From contig JAKZAP010000007.1 in assembly GCA_023053575.1 (NCBI GenBank), positions 20,857,464 to 20,921,463 on the forward strand: 64,000 bases of DNA, given 5' to 3'. The translations under genes and the position numbers were made by a program. This document shows positions 1 to 11,900 of this stretch, piece by piece (the stretch's first letter is position 1; each line of letters opens with the position of its first letter). The notes beneath the pieces were generated by a model, which was given only the letters and a program-made list of their open reading frames with translations, was not told the origin of the DNA and did not search any database. Origin of the DNA: Branchinecta lynchi (taxonomy: Eukaryota > Arthropoda > Branchiopoda > Anostraca > Branchinectidae).

Positions 1-4
1 AAAA

Positions 5-77
5 TGACAATGCTCTTCGAGTGGGATTTGAACTCGCAACCGACGCTCGAAACCAATCGAGCTAATGAGGAGCTTCA
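5..77 (-). repeat. tRNA-derived SINE head, anticodon arm lost
   Basis: On the minus strand the sequence starts GCTCCTCATTAGCTCGATTG, has a good D-arm (GCTC/GAGC) and a T-arm with box B (GAGTTCAAATCC), and closes with GAAGAGC pairing to the start. The anticodon arm is missing, and the downstream bases (ATTGTCATTTT) resemble the tail of the copy at 6.07 kb. It is best read as a SINE head cut by the window edge rather than a working tRNA. Confidence 0.5.
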
Positions 78-528
78 AGTTCAAGTTCGTTTTACTGGTG
101 ACCAAATCAGTACATAGTTGGCTATGCCTATAGAGAGGAACGCTCGGAGATACTAGGCCTAACCAAGGAAATACACTGTATTATAACAAACCGAGTGTGA
201 AGATAATAATAATAGGATAAGAAATAGACAATAATCATAATCTATTTACGCCCATAAGAATGAATTTTAAGTTTGTTCTTTAGTGTCCAAAATGATCCAT
301 ACATATCTACTGTGTCCCTATGCGCATCCCAGCGTCGAACAATAACAACCTTCGGAGCAAATTCAGATTATTCGGAATGATACCGGTCGGTGTAGATCTT
401 TGATTTTTGTCTTGTATCATCTAGTTGCAGAGCAAGAGGAAATAAATTAAGGTTTGCGAACAAAGTCCCTTGTACAAGTTCCATCATCACATAAATAGCC
501 TATTATGGGGAATGTGGAAGTAGTGCAC

Positions 529-720
529 TGAAAGATAAAAATGCTCCTCGGTCGGGGTTTGAAACAGTAACACGTGAAAAGCGCCATTCCTTCAGTTCGA
601 AATTTTGTCACTGGTTGGAGTTTCTCACTGAGCCTCTGTCATTAGGGTCCTAAACTGTTTACGAGTCTCTGATACTGGAGTTCTGAACTTTTCAGTTCAG
701 CTCATCATCGTTTCAGTTTT
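529..720 (-). repeat. degenerate tRNA-derived SINE copy
   Basis: Near 529-590 the minus strand has a box-B-like TTTCAAACCCC, a tRNA-like 3' end (CGAGGAGC) and the tail TTTTTATCTTTCAGTGCAC also found after the 6.07-kb copy. The stretch at 640-720 shares a short run with 18360-18440. Low-level family resemblance only. Confidence 0.4.
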
Positions 721-886
721 ATTTATCGACCTGGCCGATAACAAGTCTTTATATGCGTGGATAATGTACGGTATAATCGGTTCTAGCACAGTGCATTCTA
801 ATTGTCTGTAAGTGAAACCGTGCCAGAGCTTTGTCAAGTGAAGGTTTACGCAAGTTGCTCGTTCTAGCAAAGCTTTGTGTTCTTAG

Positions 887-1063
887 TCAAGATTCCACAA
901 GGACGTTTTTAAGTGGGGTTTTGGCAACAGAATTGTTGATCCTTGGAACAGCCTTACCCAAGATGCGGTTAATGCTGAATCGATCAATAGTTTTAAGTGC
1001 ATTGTTGATGAGATTCTTAACTCTGATCAGTTCGACTACTCAAAATTTCTTAAAGTTATTTAG
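887..1063 (+). pseudogene. decayed 3' end of a non-LTR retrotransposon ORF
   Basis: 59 codons in frame, reading SRFHKDVFKWGFGNRIVDPW then NSLTQDAVNAESINSFKCIV and ending at a stop. The pattern F..R(V/I)(V/I)..WN(S/K)LP..VV.A.SVN.FK is the characteristic C-terminus of many LINE reverse-transcriptase ORFs. Upstream the frame is broken by stops, so only the tail survives. The longer plus frame 831-1181 is a shadow of this in another frame. Confidence 0.6.
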
Positions 1064-1125
1064 AGGCGAAAGCCTTTTCTCTTGCTTTGTATTATATTAT
1101 TATATAATTATTATTACTCTTGGTG

Positions 1126-1600
1126 CTAGTGTTGTGATATACTTGGTTTTTTTAATGCATCGATATTTCGATATTCAGTAATCGACATCGAAATTGCAGG
1201 ACCATTTATTCCCTTCATATACGTCTCGTTTCGAAAAAATTGCTTCATCTTCGGTAATATAAGATGTAGTTACGTTAGATTAGTTACAATAATGAGAAAT
1301 TGATTAATACGTCCAAATACCCTTTTTGATGTCGATATTTACGATTTTATATCGAGATTTGGTCCGATATGCCAATATCGAATAACGCGGAACAGTTGAT
1401 GCGTCTTATCCTCAAAACCTGAAAATATTACCTCTTCGGTAATATAAGATGTAGTTACGATAGATTAGTTACAATAATGAGACAATAGATTAATATGTCC
1501 AAATACCCTTTTTGATGTCGATATTTACAATTTACATCGAGATTTGGTCCGAGATTTGATATCGAATAACGAAAACGATTTCGCTATATCTGCCTCCTGC
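1126..1600. repeat. CGATA-rich hAT-like element with internal duplication, diverged
   Basis: Begins with TAGTGTTGTGATATA, a decayed version of the TAGTGTTGGGCGATA terminus of the intact copy at 61426. Inside, a block of about 150 bp starting CTTCGGTAATATAAGATGTA occurs twice (about 1248 and 1433, about 185 bp apart). The right end is not clear. Confidence 0.45.
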
Positions 1601-2149
1601 CGACGCTGGGAAGTGGGTAGATGAAGCTTCTCGTTGTGATCGCTGTCTATGCGATCCTGCGATTGAGACACTGTTGTTCTTTTTCCAGAACGACGTATTT
1701 CTGTCTATGTGAATTTCTCCGCTAAGATCTGATTTCCCCGACCCGGTGAATCTTCAATCAACTCCGTAAGGTATTGGTCAGGTATATTTTGCTTTATTGC
1801 ACCTGTGAAGTTTTGGTGAAGGATATAGCTGCTTTAAGGTCATTGCTTTTTTTTGTTAGTAACATTATATATTTTTGTAACATAAAATGTAACCATCACA
1901 ACTATTGTTGACTCGATCAGTAAGGAAAACTGGACAATAGTTCATAACATTGGATGTTAAAGTACAGCTTGGTGGCTTAAAGCATTGTTTGTTCGAACGC
2001 AATACTCTTACGAGTACGAGTATTACAATACTCAATACTCTACTCTCACGAGTAAGTAGCCGAGGAAACGAAAACAGCACCCCCCCCCCCCCCTTCAACT
2101 CTCGACCATCGCCGGATGCGTTTCTGACCTGTGAATGGGACACTAAACA

Positions 2150-2262
2150 TCTGCTCGTACCACCCATGAGGTTGAGTTGAACCGACCGACCTCAAAACGA
2201 GGGGTTGTCCACTTTCGATTTTGCCGTACAGCAATACCCCGGCCGGAGCCGGCATCGGTCGC
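2150..2262. repeat. short dispersed repeat ('ACACCAAAATCGAGAGTG' family)
   Basis: The block GGGGTTGTCCACTTTCGATTTTG..GTACAGCAAT (plus strand) is the reverse complement of ATTGCTGT.CACCAAAATCGAGAGTGGACAACCCC at 48484-48525 and is related to 14270-14312 and 60950-61005. GGCACC/GGTGCC pairs lie nearby. A four-copy family without clear termini. Confidence 0.4.
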
Positions 2263-2405
2263 CGCGTGTTATAATATTGAAAAAACAATGCTTATAGGTA
2301 AATCGCCTAACTTATGGCCTATGGCCATCACTGCTGATCTCGACCGGATCATATAACATATGATCCTTGTACAGTTCAAATTTCACCCAATCGGTCAACC
2401 CGTCC

Positions 2406-4113
2406 CAGTGTTTCCACTTCTCATGATTTCACATGAGATCTCGTGTTTTTTTCCCAATCTCATTAATTTTTTTTTCCATGATTTCTCCTCTTTTTTACTC
2501 CAATGCTAAAATCAATGTAAAATGTATTCTGAATATGATATGATATTTATTGCAAAAAGCCAACTGGCCATAGCAACTACACAAAAAATCACTTACAATA
2601 AAACAAACAAAACAACAAAAACAAAAAATGACAATCCTAGATATAGCTTAATAACACTTACATTAGATCCTCCCGATGCTTCGCTGCCAACCGAACGAAC
2701 ACTGCCAAATTTCTCATTACTGCGAAACACTTGTCTCCAATCAGATCTACTAACCCTTCCTCCCCTAAAGCACTCCTCCCAAACATTTCTTCCCTTAATC
2801 CCCCCAACTCACCACATTCACACATAAAATGTAACAGACTCTCATCAATTTCACCACACATAGGGCAAAAGTATGGACCATCACGTACCCTGTTTTTCCC
2901 CATGTATTTCCTTTTTTCCCCAAGTGGTAGTGCGTTCCCCCTTAAACAAACTAGTGCCTCTGATCTTTTCGCATCCAAACCCGCCCTAAAATATAGTTCC
3001 TCCCCCCATCCCTCTTTAGCTTTTGCATAAACTTTCAATGATTCAGACTGGTCCTTCATACATTGCCATATTTGCACTTCTTGTTCACGCAGTACTCTTT
3101 CTACCTCTTTTGACACTGACCCTAAACCTGCTGGCAAACCTTTTCCTCCATTCCAAAACACAGACATTCCACTAGGCTAGATATATTTAATGCTAGATTT
3201 TTTCATAAAACTCGTCTGATAGCTTTCATTCATGGTTGGATGCTTTTGTATTTCATTATGTGACAGGGGTCACTTCGAATCCCAAAATGGAGCTCTCATA
3301 CCTAGAAGCTTTTGAAAATGTTTGTATGCGGTGCCTTAGTAGTATTCTTCATATGGTGGAAAGGCTAAAATAGAAGTAGAAGTACGCGTCAGTTATGTAG
3401 TACCTGGGGTAGACTGTCTATTCACATACAAAGCTACAATTTGTATGCAAGCAGGTTGAGGTTTGACATAAAAAAAGCGAATTTCGTCTTGGGCACAGAG
3501 ATTTCAACCTGTCGCTGCCTGACCTGCTCGCACAGTTTTTGTGAGTCATTAGATTTATCTCGTAAAAATGTCGGTAATGTGATATTATAGGTGGCCCTTA
3601 CCTTGGTCCTTACTTTTCTTTGAGGTGAAATAAAAGCTCTGCTCACAAAAATTTCGCGTAAGGCGCCTTTCGTGATGTATTTTTTTTTTTGGGGCAGGTT
3701 TGGGATTTTGGGTTCGAGAAGTTTGCATTATACGAGAAGTAGAAAGTTGTACCAGAAAAAAAGGCTGATTTAAATAATAATTCCCTGCGGCGCTCAGTTC
3801 GATTTTGTCCTGTATGTCGTCAGAAGCCGCTGTTGCTCTCCAGCAGGGAGAGCGACGAAAGCTTGTTGTCTTCTCCCCGGTGAATCCTTATTATGTTTCG
3901 GTTAGGAGAAGTCAAAATATCACTTATTACAATTTTTTCTGGTAAGAAGCTAAAATCCTTTTTAATGTCTTTTCCAAAATCTTTTTAGGAATGAGCCGAT
4001 TTTCTCGCAATTTTTACCAGAAAATCTCATGATTTTTCTCATGATCTCATGTGTATCGCGTTATTTTTTTTACTCCTGCTCATGATTTTGAAAGTTTTCT
4101 GGTGGAAACACTG
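2406..4113. mobile_element. 1.7-kb hAT-like element with 8-bp target duplication
   Basis: The termini CAGTGTTTCCAC and GTGGAAACACTG are a 12-bp perfect inverted repeat. They are flanked by ACCCGTCC and ACCTATCC, an 8-bp duplication with two transitions, the hAT signature. Subterminal regions on both sides are rich in CTCATGATTT. No transposase frame is present; the inside holds a LINE fragment (2658-3167), so this is a non-autonomous or gutted element carrying a later or captured insertion. Confidence 0.6.
2658..3167 (-). pseudogene. C-terminal fragment of a non-LTR retrotransposon protein
   Basis: 169 codons open on the minus strand. Near residues 118-135 is CPMCGEIDESLLHFMCEC, the C-x2-C...H-x3/4-C cluster with E.LLHF that closes many LINE reverse-transcriptase ORFs. 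It is preceded by a charged helix region with RGNALPLGEKRKYMGKNR, typical of that tail. The reverse transcriptase itself is absent, so the copy is 5'-truncated and inactive. The open frame with no internal stop suggests a rather young insertion. Confidence 0.65.
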
Positions 4114-5332
4114 ACCTATCCTTCCACTCTCGACACCGTGACCGGATGCGCCTCGGAATTAAGACCCAATCAAGTTTTAAAGTCGGAGCATTTCTGAGAA
4201 ATGTCCGCGATATGCCATCTAAAAAACTTATTGGACATTAGAGACTGACATTTAGTTGCACTGTATTCCTGTAGATGGCAGATGCTATACCTTCTTTTCT
4301 GTAGCTCAAAAAGCTAAACCTATACTAGAGGGCGAAACTGGCGGTCTGGAAAGCTCTGCTGGTTTATACGCCTGTGTTCTCGTGGCTCGGCTGAAACTCG
4401 CTTCGCCTTCCGAGCTTGTTCTTGCGCTCCACTAGTTTTGGAAAGTGAATCTCCCTACGTCGAAAGTGGCAGCGAGGAGTTGTAAAGCACAGCAGAGGGG
4501 CGGCCACTTTCTATTAGCGCTGGCGCTCGGGGGATTCTCGCTTTGCTTTCCGGAAAGCAAATCCAAGAGACCGCGAGAATCGCCCTTGAGTTTACAGCTA
4601 CCGCGTAAGCTATTGAGCTGGTTATGATAACAAGTATAGGGTCTAGCTTTACCATAGTCAGATAATGAAGCGCGATCATGGTATGTATCGCCCTTATTTT
4701 TAAACATCCAAGAAATCGAACTATCACAAATTTCGTAACTCTTTAAAATCTGATAGATTGCAAATGTGGTGCCCCAATTTTTGAGTGATAACGAAATTCT
4801 GAATATACAAAGATCTCAGCACTGACATTTTCTAGAAATCATCCGATTCGGGCGAAACTTTAACTGGTTGACACTGACAAAAAAACGCAAAAAATATATC
4901 AACGAATAACCGCAAATGACATATAGTCTCAAACTTAATTGTCTTTTCTTTTTTTAGTCAACAAATAATGACAAATCACATAAGAGATTCGAATCGGGTC
5001 TACTTAGTAAGTATTAAAACTAACGTGCAAAACTTTGGATTTACTCGATTACTCCAGTTATAGTATGCCTTGATTTAGGTAAGCTTGTTGAGGTTAAGGT
5101 AAGTTTTGGATTCTTTCCTGAAACTACTCCTCTCGGACAGACTAAAAAGAAGAAAAATCTCAGTTCAGCGCGTCTAAACTTTTAGGTCTGTTCACTAAAT
5201 AAACCCTTTCCGTCTAATGTCCAGGTGACGGCGGACACAAGGGGAATTTTGACCCAATGTGTCTTTGACCTTTTCTCTAAAGTTATTTTGATTACTATAA
5301 TGTTTGAAGCCAAGCTGACCGTTCATTTCGGA

Positions 5333-5482
5333 TAAAATAGAAAAACGAGATTTTTCGGGTTTTTTTTTTCTTGATCAGCTAGTTACCCCTCCAAGACGAT
5401 TCCCTCGCACATCATCTTGGAGGGGTAACTAGCTGATCAAGAAAAGAAAAAAAAAACCCGAAAATCTCGTTTTTCTATTTTA
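5333..5482. repeat. near-perfect 150-bp hairpin
   Basis: Arms of about 68 bp (5333-5400 and about 5413-5482) are reverse complements with only one or two differences, separated by a loop of about 12 bases around TCCCTCGCAC. Each arm contains CTTGGAGGGGTAACTAGCTG, a T/A-rich run and AACGAGATTTT. It looks like a small foldback element. No coding frame; no second copy seen here. Confidence 0.75.
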
Positions 5483-6070
5483 CTTATTTGAACTAAATTT
5501 AAAACTTGGAAAATCGGCATTTTATCAGTCGATGACGTCCCTTACATATCTTGGGCCTAGGAATGAGCCGTCCAGAAAATGATGACTTTACCATAAACAC
5601 TGTCAAGAACCCCGCTTAGGAACTTCGAAGAGCAGTGCCGGAGTACAGATTTTCTCACCTGTTTCATTTCGACCAGCACCCTTTTACTACCCACCCCTGT
5701 CACTGGTAGTTGGCCAGAATGATGAGAATCCTCGGAGGATTCCACCTTGGACACGCAAACGGATCATTTAGGCCATCTTCTCTTATCAACCATCAAGTTT
5801 CACTTGAATTTGAATATTCGCGGAAAATTTCCGAAATACTCCCCCATTGAGGTCGGATCCGCGCGAGACCCGTAAGTGGATCAGCTTAGGAATATGACCT
5901 GTGTACCTTCCAAGTTTCATCCAATATGCTCCACTCCTTTGATCCCCAGGCGTGCCACAAAGTTTGTAGCACCATCCCTCCGATTCCAACCAACAAGGCC
6001 GAATCGAGTTAGGACACGAAATTAAGAATCTTTTGTTTTTTATAAATAGTGAACTGAAAGACAAAAATGC

Positions 6071-6143
6071 CCCTCAGCCGGGATTTGAACACAGGACCCT
6101 CTGCTTACAAGACAGGCGCTGTTACCATTTGAGCTACCGAGGG
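6071..6143 (-). tRNA. tRNA-Thr(TGT)-like sequence, probably a SINE head
   Basis: 73 nt fold as a cloverleaf: acceptor CCCTCGG/CTGAGGG (one G-T pair, extendable by two pairs), 3-bp D stem, anticodon loop CTTGTAA (anticodon TGT, Thr), T loop TTCAAAT. Box A (TAGCTCAAATGG) and box B (GTTCAAATCC) fit pol III consensus, and a T5 run follows at once, as for a terminator. The anticodon and T stems each have one mismatch. The downstream tail TTTTTGTCTTTCAGT recurs near 530 and 18296, which favours a SINE over a host tRNA gene. Confidence 0.55.
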
Positions 6144-6850
6144 GCTTGTGAACAGAGTTCGCAAACCACTGGAATAGTCTGGTTGAACTTAGAAGCCGGT
6201 CATAGGAACAGTGATCCCGCCCGAAGGCAAATTCATTTAACCAGTTGGTATGAATTAACCATGGGGATCTGAACTGAATCATCTGGGTCACCACCACTCA
6301 CCAAAACTCACGGAAAAGTTAAAGAACACGGAGCACAGAACCCCAAACTGGCGCCACTCAATCTCGTACAGGGCTTGGATTCTGAACAAACTTTAATATT
6401 TTTTGACGTTGTAAAAAGCGACAAGAACGAACAATGAAACAGATAATGTATCGTAACTCAAAACACAAACATTCAACTGGAATTGGCAGAATATATATAG
6501 AAAATTCATTTAACCCTCCGCAACGAGGCTATCCTCGACACGAGTGCAATCCTGACACAATGCTCTTCTCTAAATTGTGACTTTTTTGTATACTTAATTT
6601 TTATTCTGCTGTCAGCACCATCGCTGTCGCATCAAGAATAGCTCCGTTCGGAGCAAGTCAGTCAAACTGCAAACTGTCGATCCAAAAAACCGTTATACTG
6701 CAGTTATGTGATACTTGACGTGCAGCAAAGAACCCACCACATCCGAATAAAGCCTGCGGGCAATGTCGGGATTAGCAGAAACTGAGACATGGTAGTGTTT
6801 CCAATACTGATGCACGCTTCAGCACTGTCCGAAGCTTAATAACATTTAAT

Positions 6851-7070
6851 AAAAGGATGTGCGATTTCAACAAAAAACACTTTGAGTGTTATCTGCACGT
6901 GTTACTGTCTGTTATGATGTTTGAAGTGTTATATTTCAGTAACTGTATTGCAAAAGAAGTTTAGTATTACGTTTAACGTGAACACAACACTTAAAAGGCG
7001 CGTAACAAGCATTTTCTGTACTATTAACAGATACTCAAAGTACTGTCTGTTGAAACTGCGCGTCCTTGTG
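6851..7070. repeat. foldback element, copy 1 of AGGATG..TTTCAACA family
   Basis: Left AAAAGGATGTGCGATTTCAA is the imperfect reverse complement of TTGAAACTGCGCGTCCTTGT at the right end. The same terminal words occur in the copy at 15588-15880. The inside is AT-rich and non-coding. Confidence 0.5.
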
Positions 7071-8044
7071 TTAAATCTTGTCAAATTTACGGAGGAAGTT
7101 CAAATAGGATCTGTTCTGTCACGCGTTGGAATATCAATATGAAAGTAACGCCTGAATTACCGATTTGTTACCGTTATCCTAGAGGAACATAGACAGTTAT
7201 CATGTGAGTTGTAGGGAACAAGGGGAAGGGAAGATGGTGATTTTCTAGAAACGAAATGGCGCCTGTTAAGGGAGAACGGTGATGAAGAGTGGACTTTTAA
7301 GTCAAGTCTTTGTAACTAGCAGACAGTCGGAACCCCGACTTACCACACACTAAAACATTACTTAAAGATGAAATACTCAATCCCCAAAATTAACAAAGAG
7401 CGGCAGAATTCCGAGAGGTGATGGGTTTCTTCGGCATAGACCATATTTTTTTTTTTACTTTTTTAGCTGCTCGCGTAGAAACGTACGAATCTGCATTTAG
7501 AATGCCTATTTCTTATTTAACTTGTGTCAGATTTCGGCTGGACAGGATCACTTCCAGAAGCAACAGGCCTATTGAACAAGTAAATAAAGGCGCGCAAAGC
7601 CGGATGGAAATATGCAGACATCTTCCTATCGTACAACCATGTTATAGCGGGAATTCCACTGGCAATACTAAGGCCAGTGTAACCTTGTTCTTCAGACCCG
7701 GAGCGGAGACCCCACTTATTTCATCCTAGGACTCGGGCTTCTTCGTTAATTCCGTCATATTTTGAGATATTCTTTTTCCAGTAAGCTCACTCTAAATTTC
7801 ACGGTTAGAAGTACCCTAGATGGCACGACACCACCGATTTCTGCTTCGACCAAGAGGAAGCGGTGGATCCGTACTAAATCACCTTGAATCGTGGATAGCG
7901 CCGTATAGGCTTGGACACGGTATGAAAATGCAAATGCGGAATAACCAGACACAGTATGGCACTCCATTTCCTGATGAACAGGTCGGATGATGTAACGGAA
8001 GGTGCCACTGCCTATCGTTGGCATCCCTAAAATTTTGCGACGCG
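7071..8044. other. 3' flank of IQSEC, no gene seen
   Basis: About 1 kb past the candidate poly(A) signal. No frame with recognisable similarity and no clear repeat termini; the frames at 7418-7729 (+) and 7755-8024 (-) are ordinary chance length. Confidence 0.4.
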
Positions 8045-8050
8045 TTTATT
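8045..8050 (-). promoter_or_regulatory. candidate poly(A) signal of the IQSEC gene
   Basis: AATAAA on the minus strand about 720 bases past the stop codon, a plausible 3'-UTR length. No transcript evidence is available and other A-rich hexamers may serve, so this is a weak call. Confidence 0.3.
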
Positions 8051-8771
8051 CTGCTCAGATTTGGCCAAAAATTGGGCGACGAACTCTGACTTAAGACTAG
8101 AACATACAAAGCAGATAATATGACTAGTAAAGCTGTGTGTCCGCTCTGACACACATTATTTCTTTGCTAGAATACAACAACAAAAAGCTCAATATCCGCA
8201 AATACTTCGTTATAAAGTTCAGCTGGCGCTCCACCCCCTCACTTAAGTAACTCGGAACTGAGTACTTCCGCAGCCATTTCCGCCCTTCACAGGCAGCGCT
8301 CCCGTAGTTTACTTTTGTAGGAGCTGCTGTATAAAGACGCACAGACAATCAGGTACAAAACACACAACTAGCCTGATATGACCGTTAAAGGCAAGGAGCA
8401 TCTCAGAATGACCAGTGCAGTCTGCAACGAGGTGCAGTCACTCTGCACAGCGATGATGATTGGTGTCGCGTGATCCAGAATAGTTGGTGTAAGGATAGTC
8501 GTGTCGCCAGGCACACTCTCCGCCTTCGTTCCAGAAACAGTACCACTGGTATATCTAACCAGGCGAACCCGATTTAGAACGGCTGCTAGACCTGGTGCAA
8601 TCACCGTATTTTCAGCGCTTAGGTGCCCTAGCTTTTTGGATCTGCACCGTCATGGTGCCGAACCGTGGTTTGGTCACCAAGTTTCAACTACATGGGAATT
8701 TCGCTCCGAAGTTTTTCTTTTAACGTTCACCGGTTCACAAGGAGGACGTCACTCGTCTGTGCTGCATCATC

Positions 8772-8989
8772 TCAAACGTCAGAGGTTTGTACTGCGTGGG
8801 TCACTTTTCGGTGGTGAGTGGCTCCGTGCGATTGGTGCTTTGCTGATGTGCGCTGACCTGCCATTGGCTGGAGGTTTTGGGGGGAGGAGTCTCGGCTGAC
8901 AACGCTGTTCGTCGCGGAAGACGACTGGAAGGAGACGGACATGCCGCTGTCCAGTGATCCAACGCTGCCACGTCGATGCGGTTTGTCCA
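8772..8989 (-). CDS. siz: IQSEC terminal exon with stop codon
   Basis: 218 bp including TGA. TG completes a Met codon, then [20 protein letters not shown], a Ser-rich region, and the end ...[12 protein letters not shown]. [15 protein letters not shown] is a conserved arthropod tail block with basophilic phosphosite-like RRGS (inference). The last residues, T-S-D-V, fit a class I PDZ-ligand pattern (S/T-x-V at the end). Long IQSEC isoforms of vertebrates also end in PDZ ligands, so this may be a conserved way of anchoring the protein, but it is only a four-residue match. Opposite-strand frame 8501-8899 is a shadow. Confidence 0.92.
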
Positions 8990-11900
8990 CTGAAAGAAAA
9001 GAGTCAGTAAGAATTAAAGTAAGTATGTTTCGTTACAACTTTCTAAAACCCACCTTAACTCTGAGAAATAGCGTTAGCGCATTGTTTCTTAGTCTCACGC
9101 AGTGAACACTCGCTGTCCAGTAATCTGCAAGCTTTGGTAAATTAGGGCGTGACTTTTCCCTTTCCAATCACGACCTCTTCTCGCCAACATATGAGACACA
9201 TTGTGTGACGTCAGCATGAACGAAAACTGTTTTCATGGTAGATGACAACTTATTCTGAAGATAGATTGCTCGTAGGGCAAGCCTTGGCTGGCAAATCTCT
9301 TCTTGTAGAGTGAAAGTTAGAACAAGCCTCCAAAACTAAAAGGAAAATGATAAGTCATTGATACTTTAACTTCTGCTTAAAGGGCCAACAAGTTTACTGC
9401 CGCTTAAAAGTGGTACATCATCGCAAGGGTCCCCCTGAAAGCGCTTAATAGGCTTTCGCCTAAATGGCATATGTCATATACTTATAGTTTTTATGTACAG
9501 TATTGCATTTATTTTTTTCCCTTTTCTTTTTTGTTCCCAATATAATTATTCTAAAGTGATTAAATTATTGAGTACTGCCACAAACGAACCTATAAAAATT
9601 TTCACAGCAGGTCTGTTATGATATTGATTTTTTTTTTTTTTTTTAAATTCCATTATGTATTAAAATTTGTCTCAGTGACGGTGTATCCGTTAGCTATTTT
9701 ATTTGTGTCTGTTTTAAGCATGTTATCAGCAGTTGATAGTGTGTTTGCAAGAAAATTACAGTCGCGTAAGTAGCAGATTATACTCACTTTGCTCGTGGAT
9801 ATCAAGTAAAGAGTTGCTCAAAGTCGTTCGTTTCATTGCTGCCTCTGGTCGAAGTCCACCTTCTTTCAGGGAGCTATCGACCCCTTTGCCAAGGCTCAGG
9901 ACTTCCACGTCGGCGACGCCACTGTCGCGGTTGTCACGCTCTCTTGGAGAACCTGGAACAAAAATTATTTGTAGCGATGGTTTTCAGAGTGCAGTAATCT
10001 ACATTACGGATTTTGGTACAAAACCAAAAACAATTTTCTGTTGTTATTGAGCTCATCCTATTTCATCGTAATGAGCACATCTTATTTATATAAAGTCAGT
10101 ATTCACATCTTTGTCTACTTTCATTTCTTCATTATCTATTTATTTTTGTTTAATTTTGACTGTGCCTTGGCCTTGCTTTCGGTTAGCTGTATATGATTAT
10201 TTAGAGGATGGATATTATTGGGTGTGATTCATCATGTTGAAGTTATTTTTATTTTACTTTTTTTCGTCTGCACTCGAGCTCTGGTCTCAGCGGCGGAAAG
10301 TGTTAAAGTTTAACTGAAAAGACAACTTATTTTTGTATCATTTAATTGAATACGCTGCATTATTTGGATTGTGTAAAGCGATTTTCTTGTTTTTCACTAT
10401 TTGCTTCAGTATGACGTTCAGAATATTTCGGCCGTCCTCACAACGCAAAATTCTACTATGACGCGGGAAATTTCAGTCTCAAAATAAACACGGGTTTTTA
10501 GTGGCCAGCGGTGAACTAGGTCATCACTGCTCACTGCATGAACATTCATTTCTCCTAAATCTTTTGCGTTAGCCCTACAAACAGGAGCAAGCGAGTGGAT
10601 GTACCACAGATCCCACAGGGAAATTCCACTGTATGAAAATCGATTATTCTGAATAGCGGACTAACAAATTTTCACCAGGATTTCACGCCTCTTTAAGTGT
10701 ATGAGTGATGGGTAACTAGATTGTCCTTTCTTGGCCCTTTTCAGTTAAGCTTTAATGATACATTTGTTTGTAAATAAAGATACCCTTGAACCTTGAAATC
10801 CTGATGGGGATGTATGCGACGATGACTCGGTTCATATATTGCTATACTGAGTTTCAATTATGTAGTTTTTTTTTTGTTTGAGTTTTAACCTTTGAGTCTT
10901 AATTGTAATTGTATGTTATTTTTATTCTACTTTACATTTTTCTCTTTGAAATTTATTTGGGTTTTTGTATATTTTTAACTGATTTCGGCATTTGTGTTCC
11001 ACCTCTGTTAATTAATTTTTATTTCTGCCTTCGCCATATTCGTGTGTAGATTGGTCATTCCGGAGTTCGGAGTTCGTTTTAGTGTTCTATACGTTTTTTC
11101 GAACAGGTATGCTATTACACGTCTTCCCATGTCGAAGGATAATTATTATGACAATTACTTTTCTGGAGGTTGATACTATATCGTATCATTCCCCCGAGAG
11201 GCTGATACACATTCATATCAGCCTCCGGAAATGTCTGGAGCCAACACGTGGTTTTGTTATTGTTAAGTGTTGCCACTTTTCTCTGACAGAACCATCCTGG
11301 TGCCTATGAAACTGGAAACTTTTTTTTTTCTTTTTTACCAGCTATATTAACAAGAATCTTGCTTTATCATCTTCATAATTTTATAAGTCAAATTTTGCTG
11401 CATGTTTGTATTTACTGGTAAGGAACCGGTCGCAGAATTCGGGCTCGCTTTGTCGAAGAAGCAATTAATCGCATAATTTTGCTACCGGTCGCAACACTGG
11501 TTTTGACTGTTTTTTAATTCTACGACACCTAGATGGCAACTGGTTTTGACTGGTTTTAATTTTGTAACCACGAGATTGCCAACAATATAAAAGACTGTAT
11601 TGACAGAAATGGGACATTGGTAATTTTAGTTGGTCTAAAGTAGGCTTGGGTTGCTACTCACTATAACAAAACTCCCTAACCCAGTAGGAAAAAAGTACAA
11701 CAAAAAAACATTCTCTACAGAATTACGAACAAGTTATAATAGTTTACATACCTCAATCTCGGTTCATATCGAAAGAACAACCTTGAAGGCCAATTAAAAT
11801 ATCGACCTCGCCTTCGGCTCGATAGTATTTCCAAAACCTACCTCGCCTTTGTCTCGGATAGGTTATTTTCAAAGGCCGTCTCAATGTTATTTTCCGATAT

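Noticed and set aside
831..1181. 116-codon plus frame with hydrophobic C-terminus
   Set aside because: Shadow of the decayed LINE tail, which reads correctly in another frame at 887-1063.
8501..8899. 132-codon plus frame
   Set aside because: Partly antisense to the terminal IQSEC exon; no similarity recognised.
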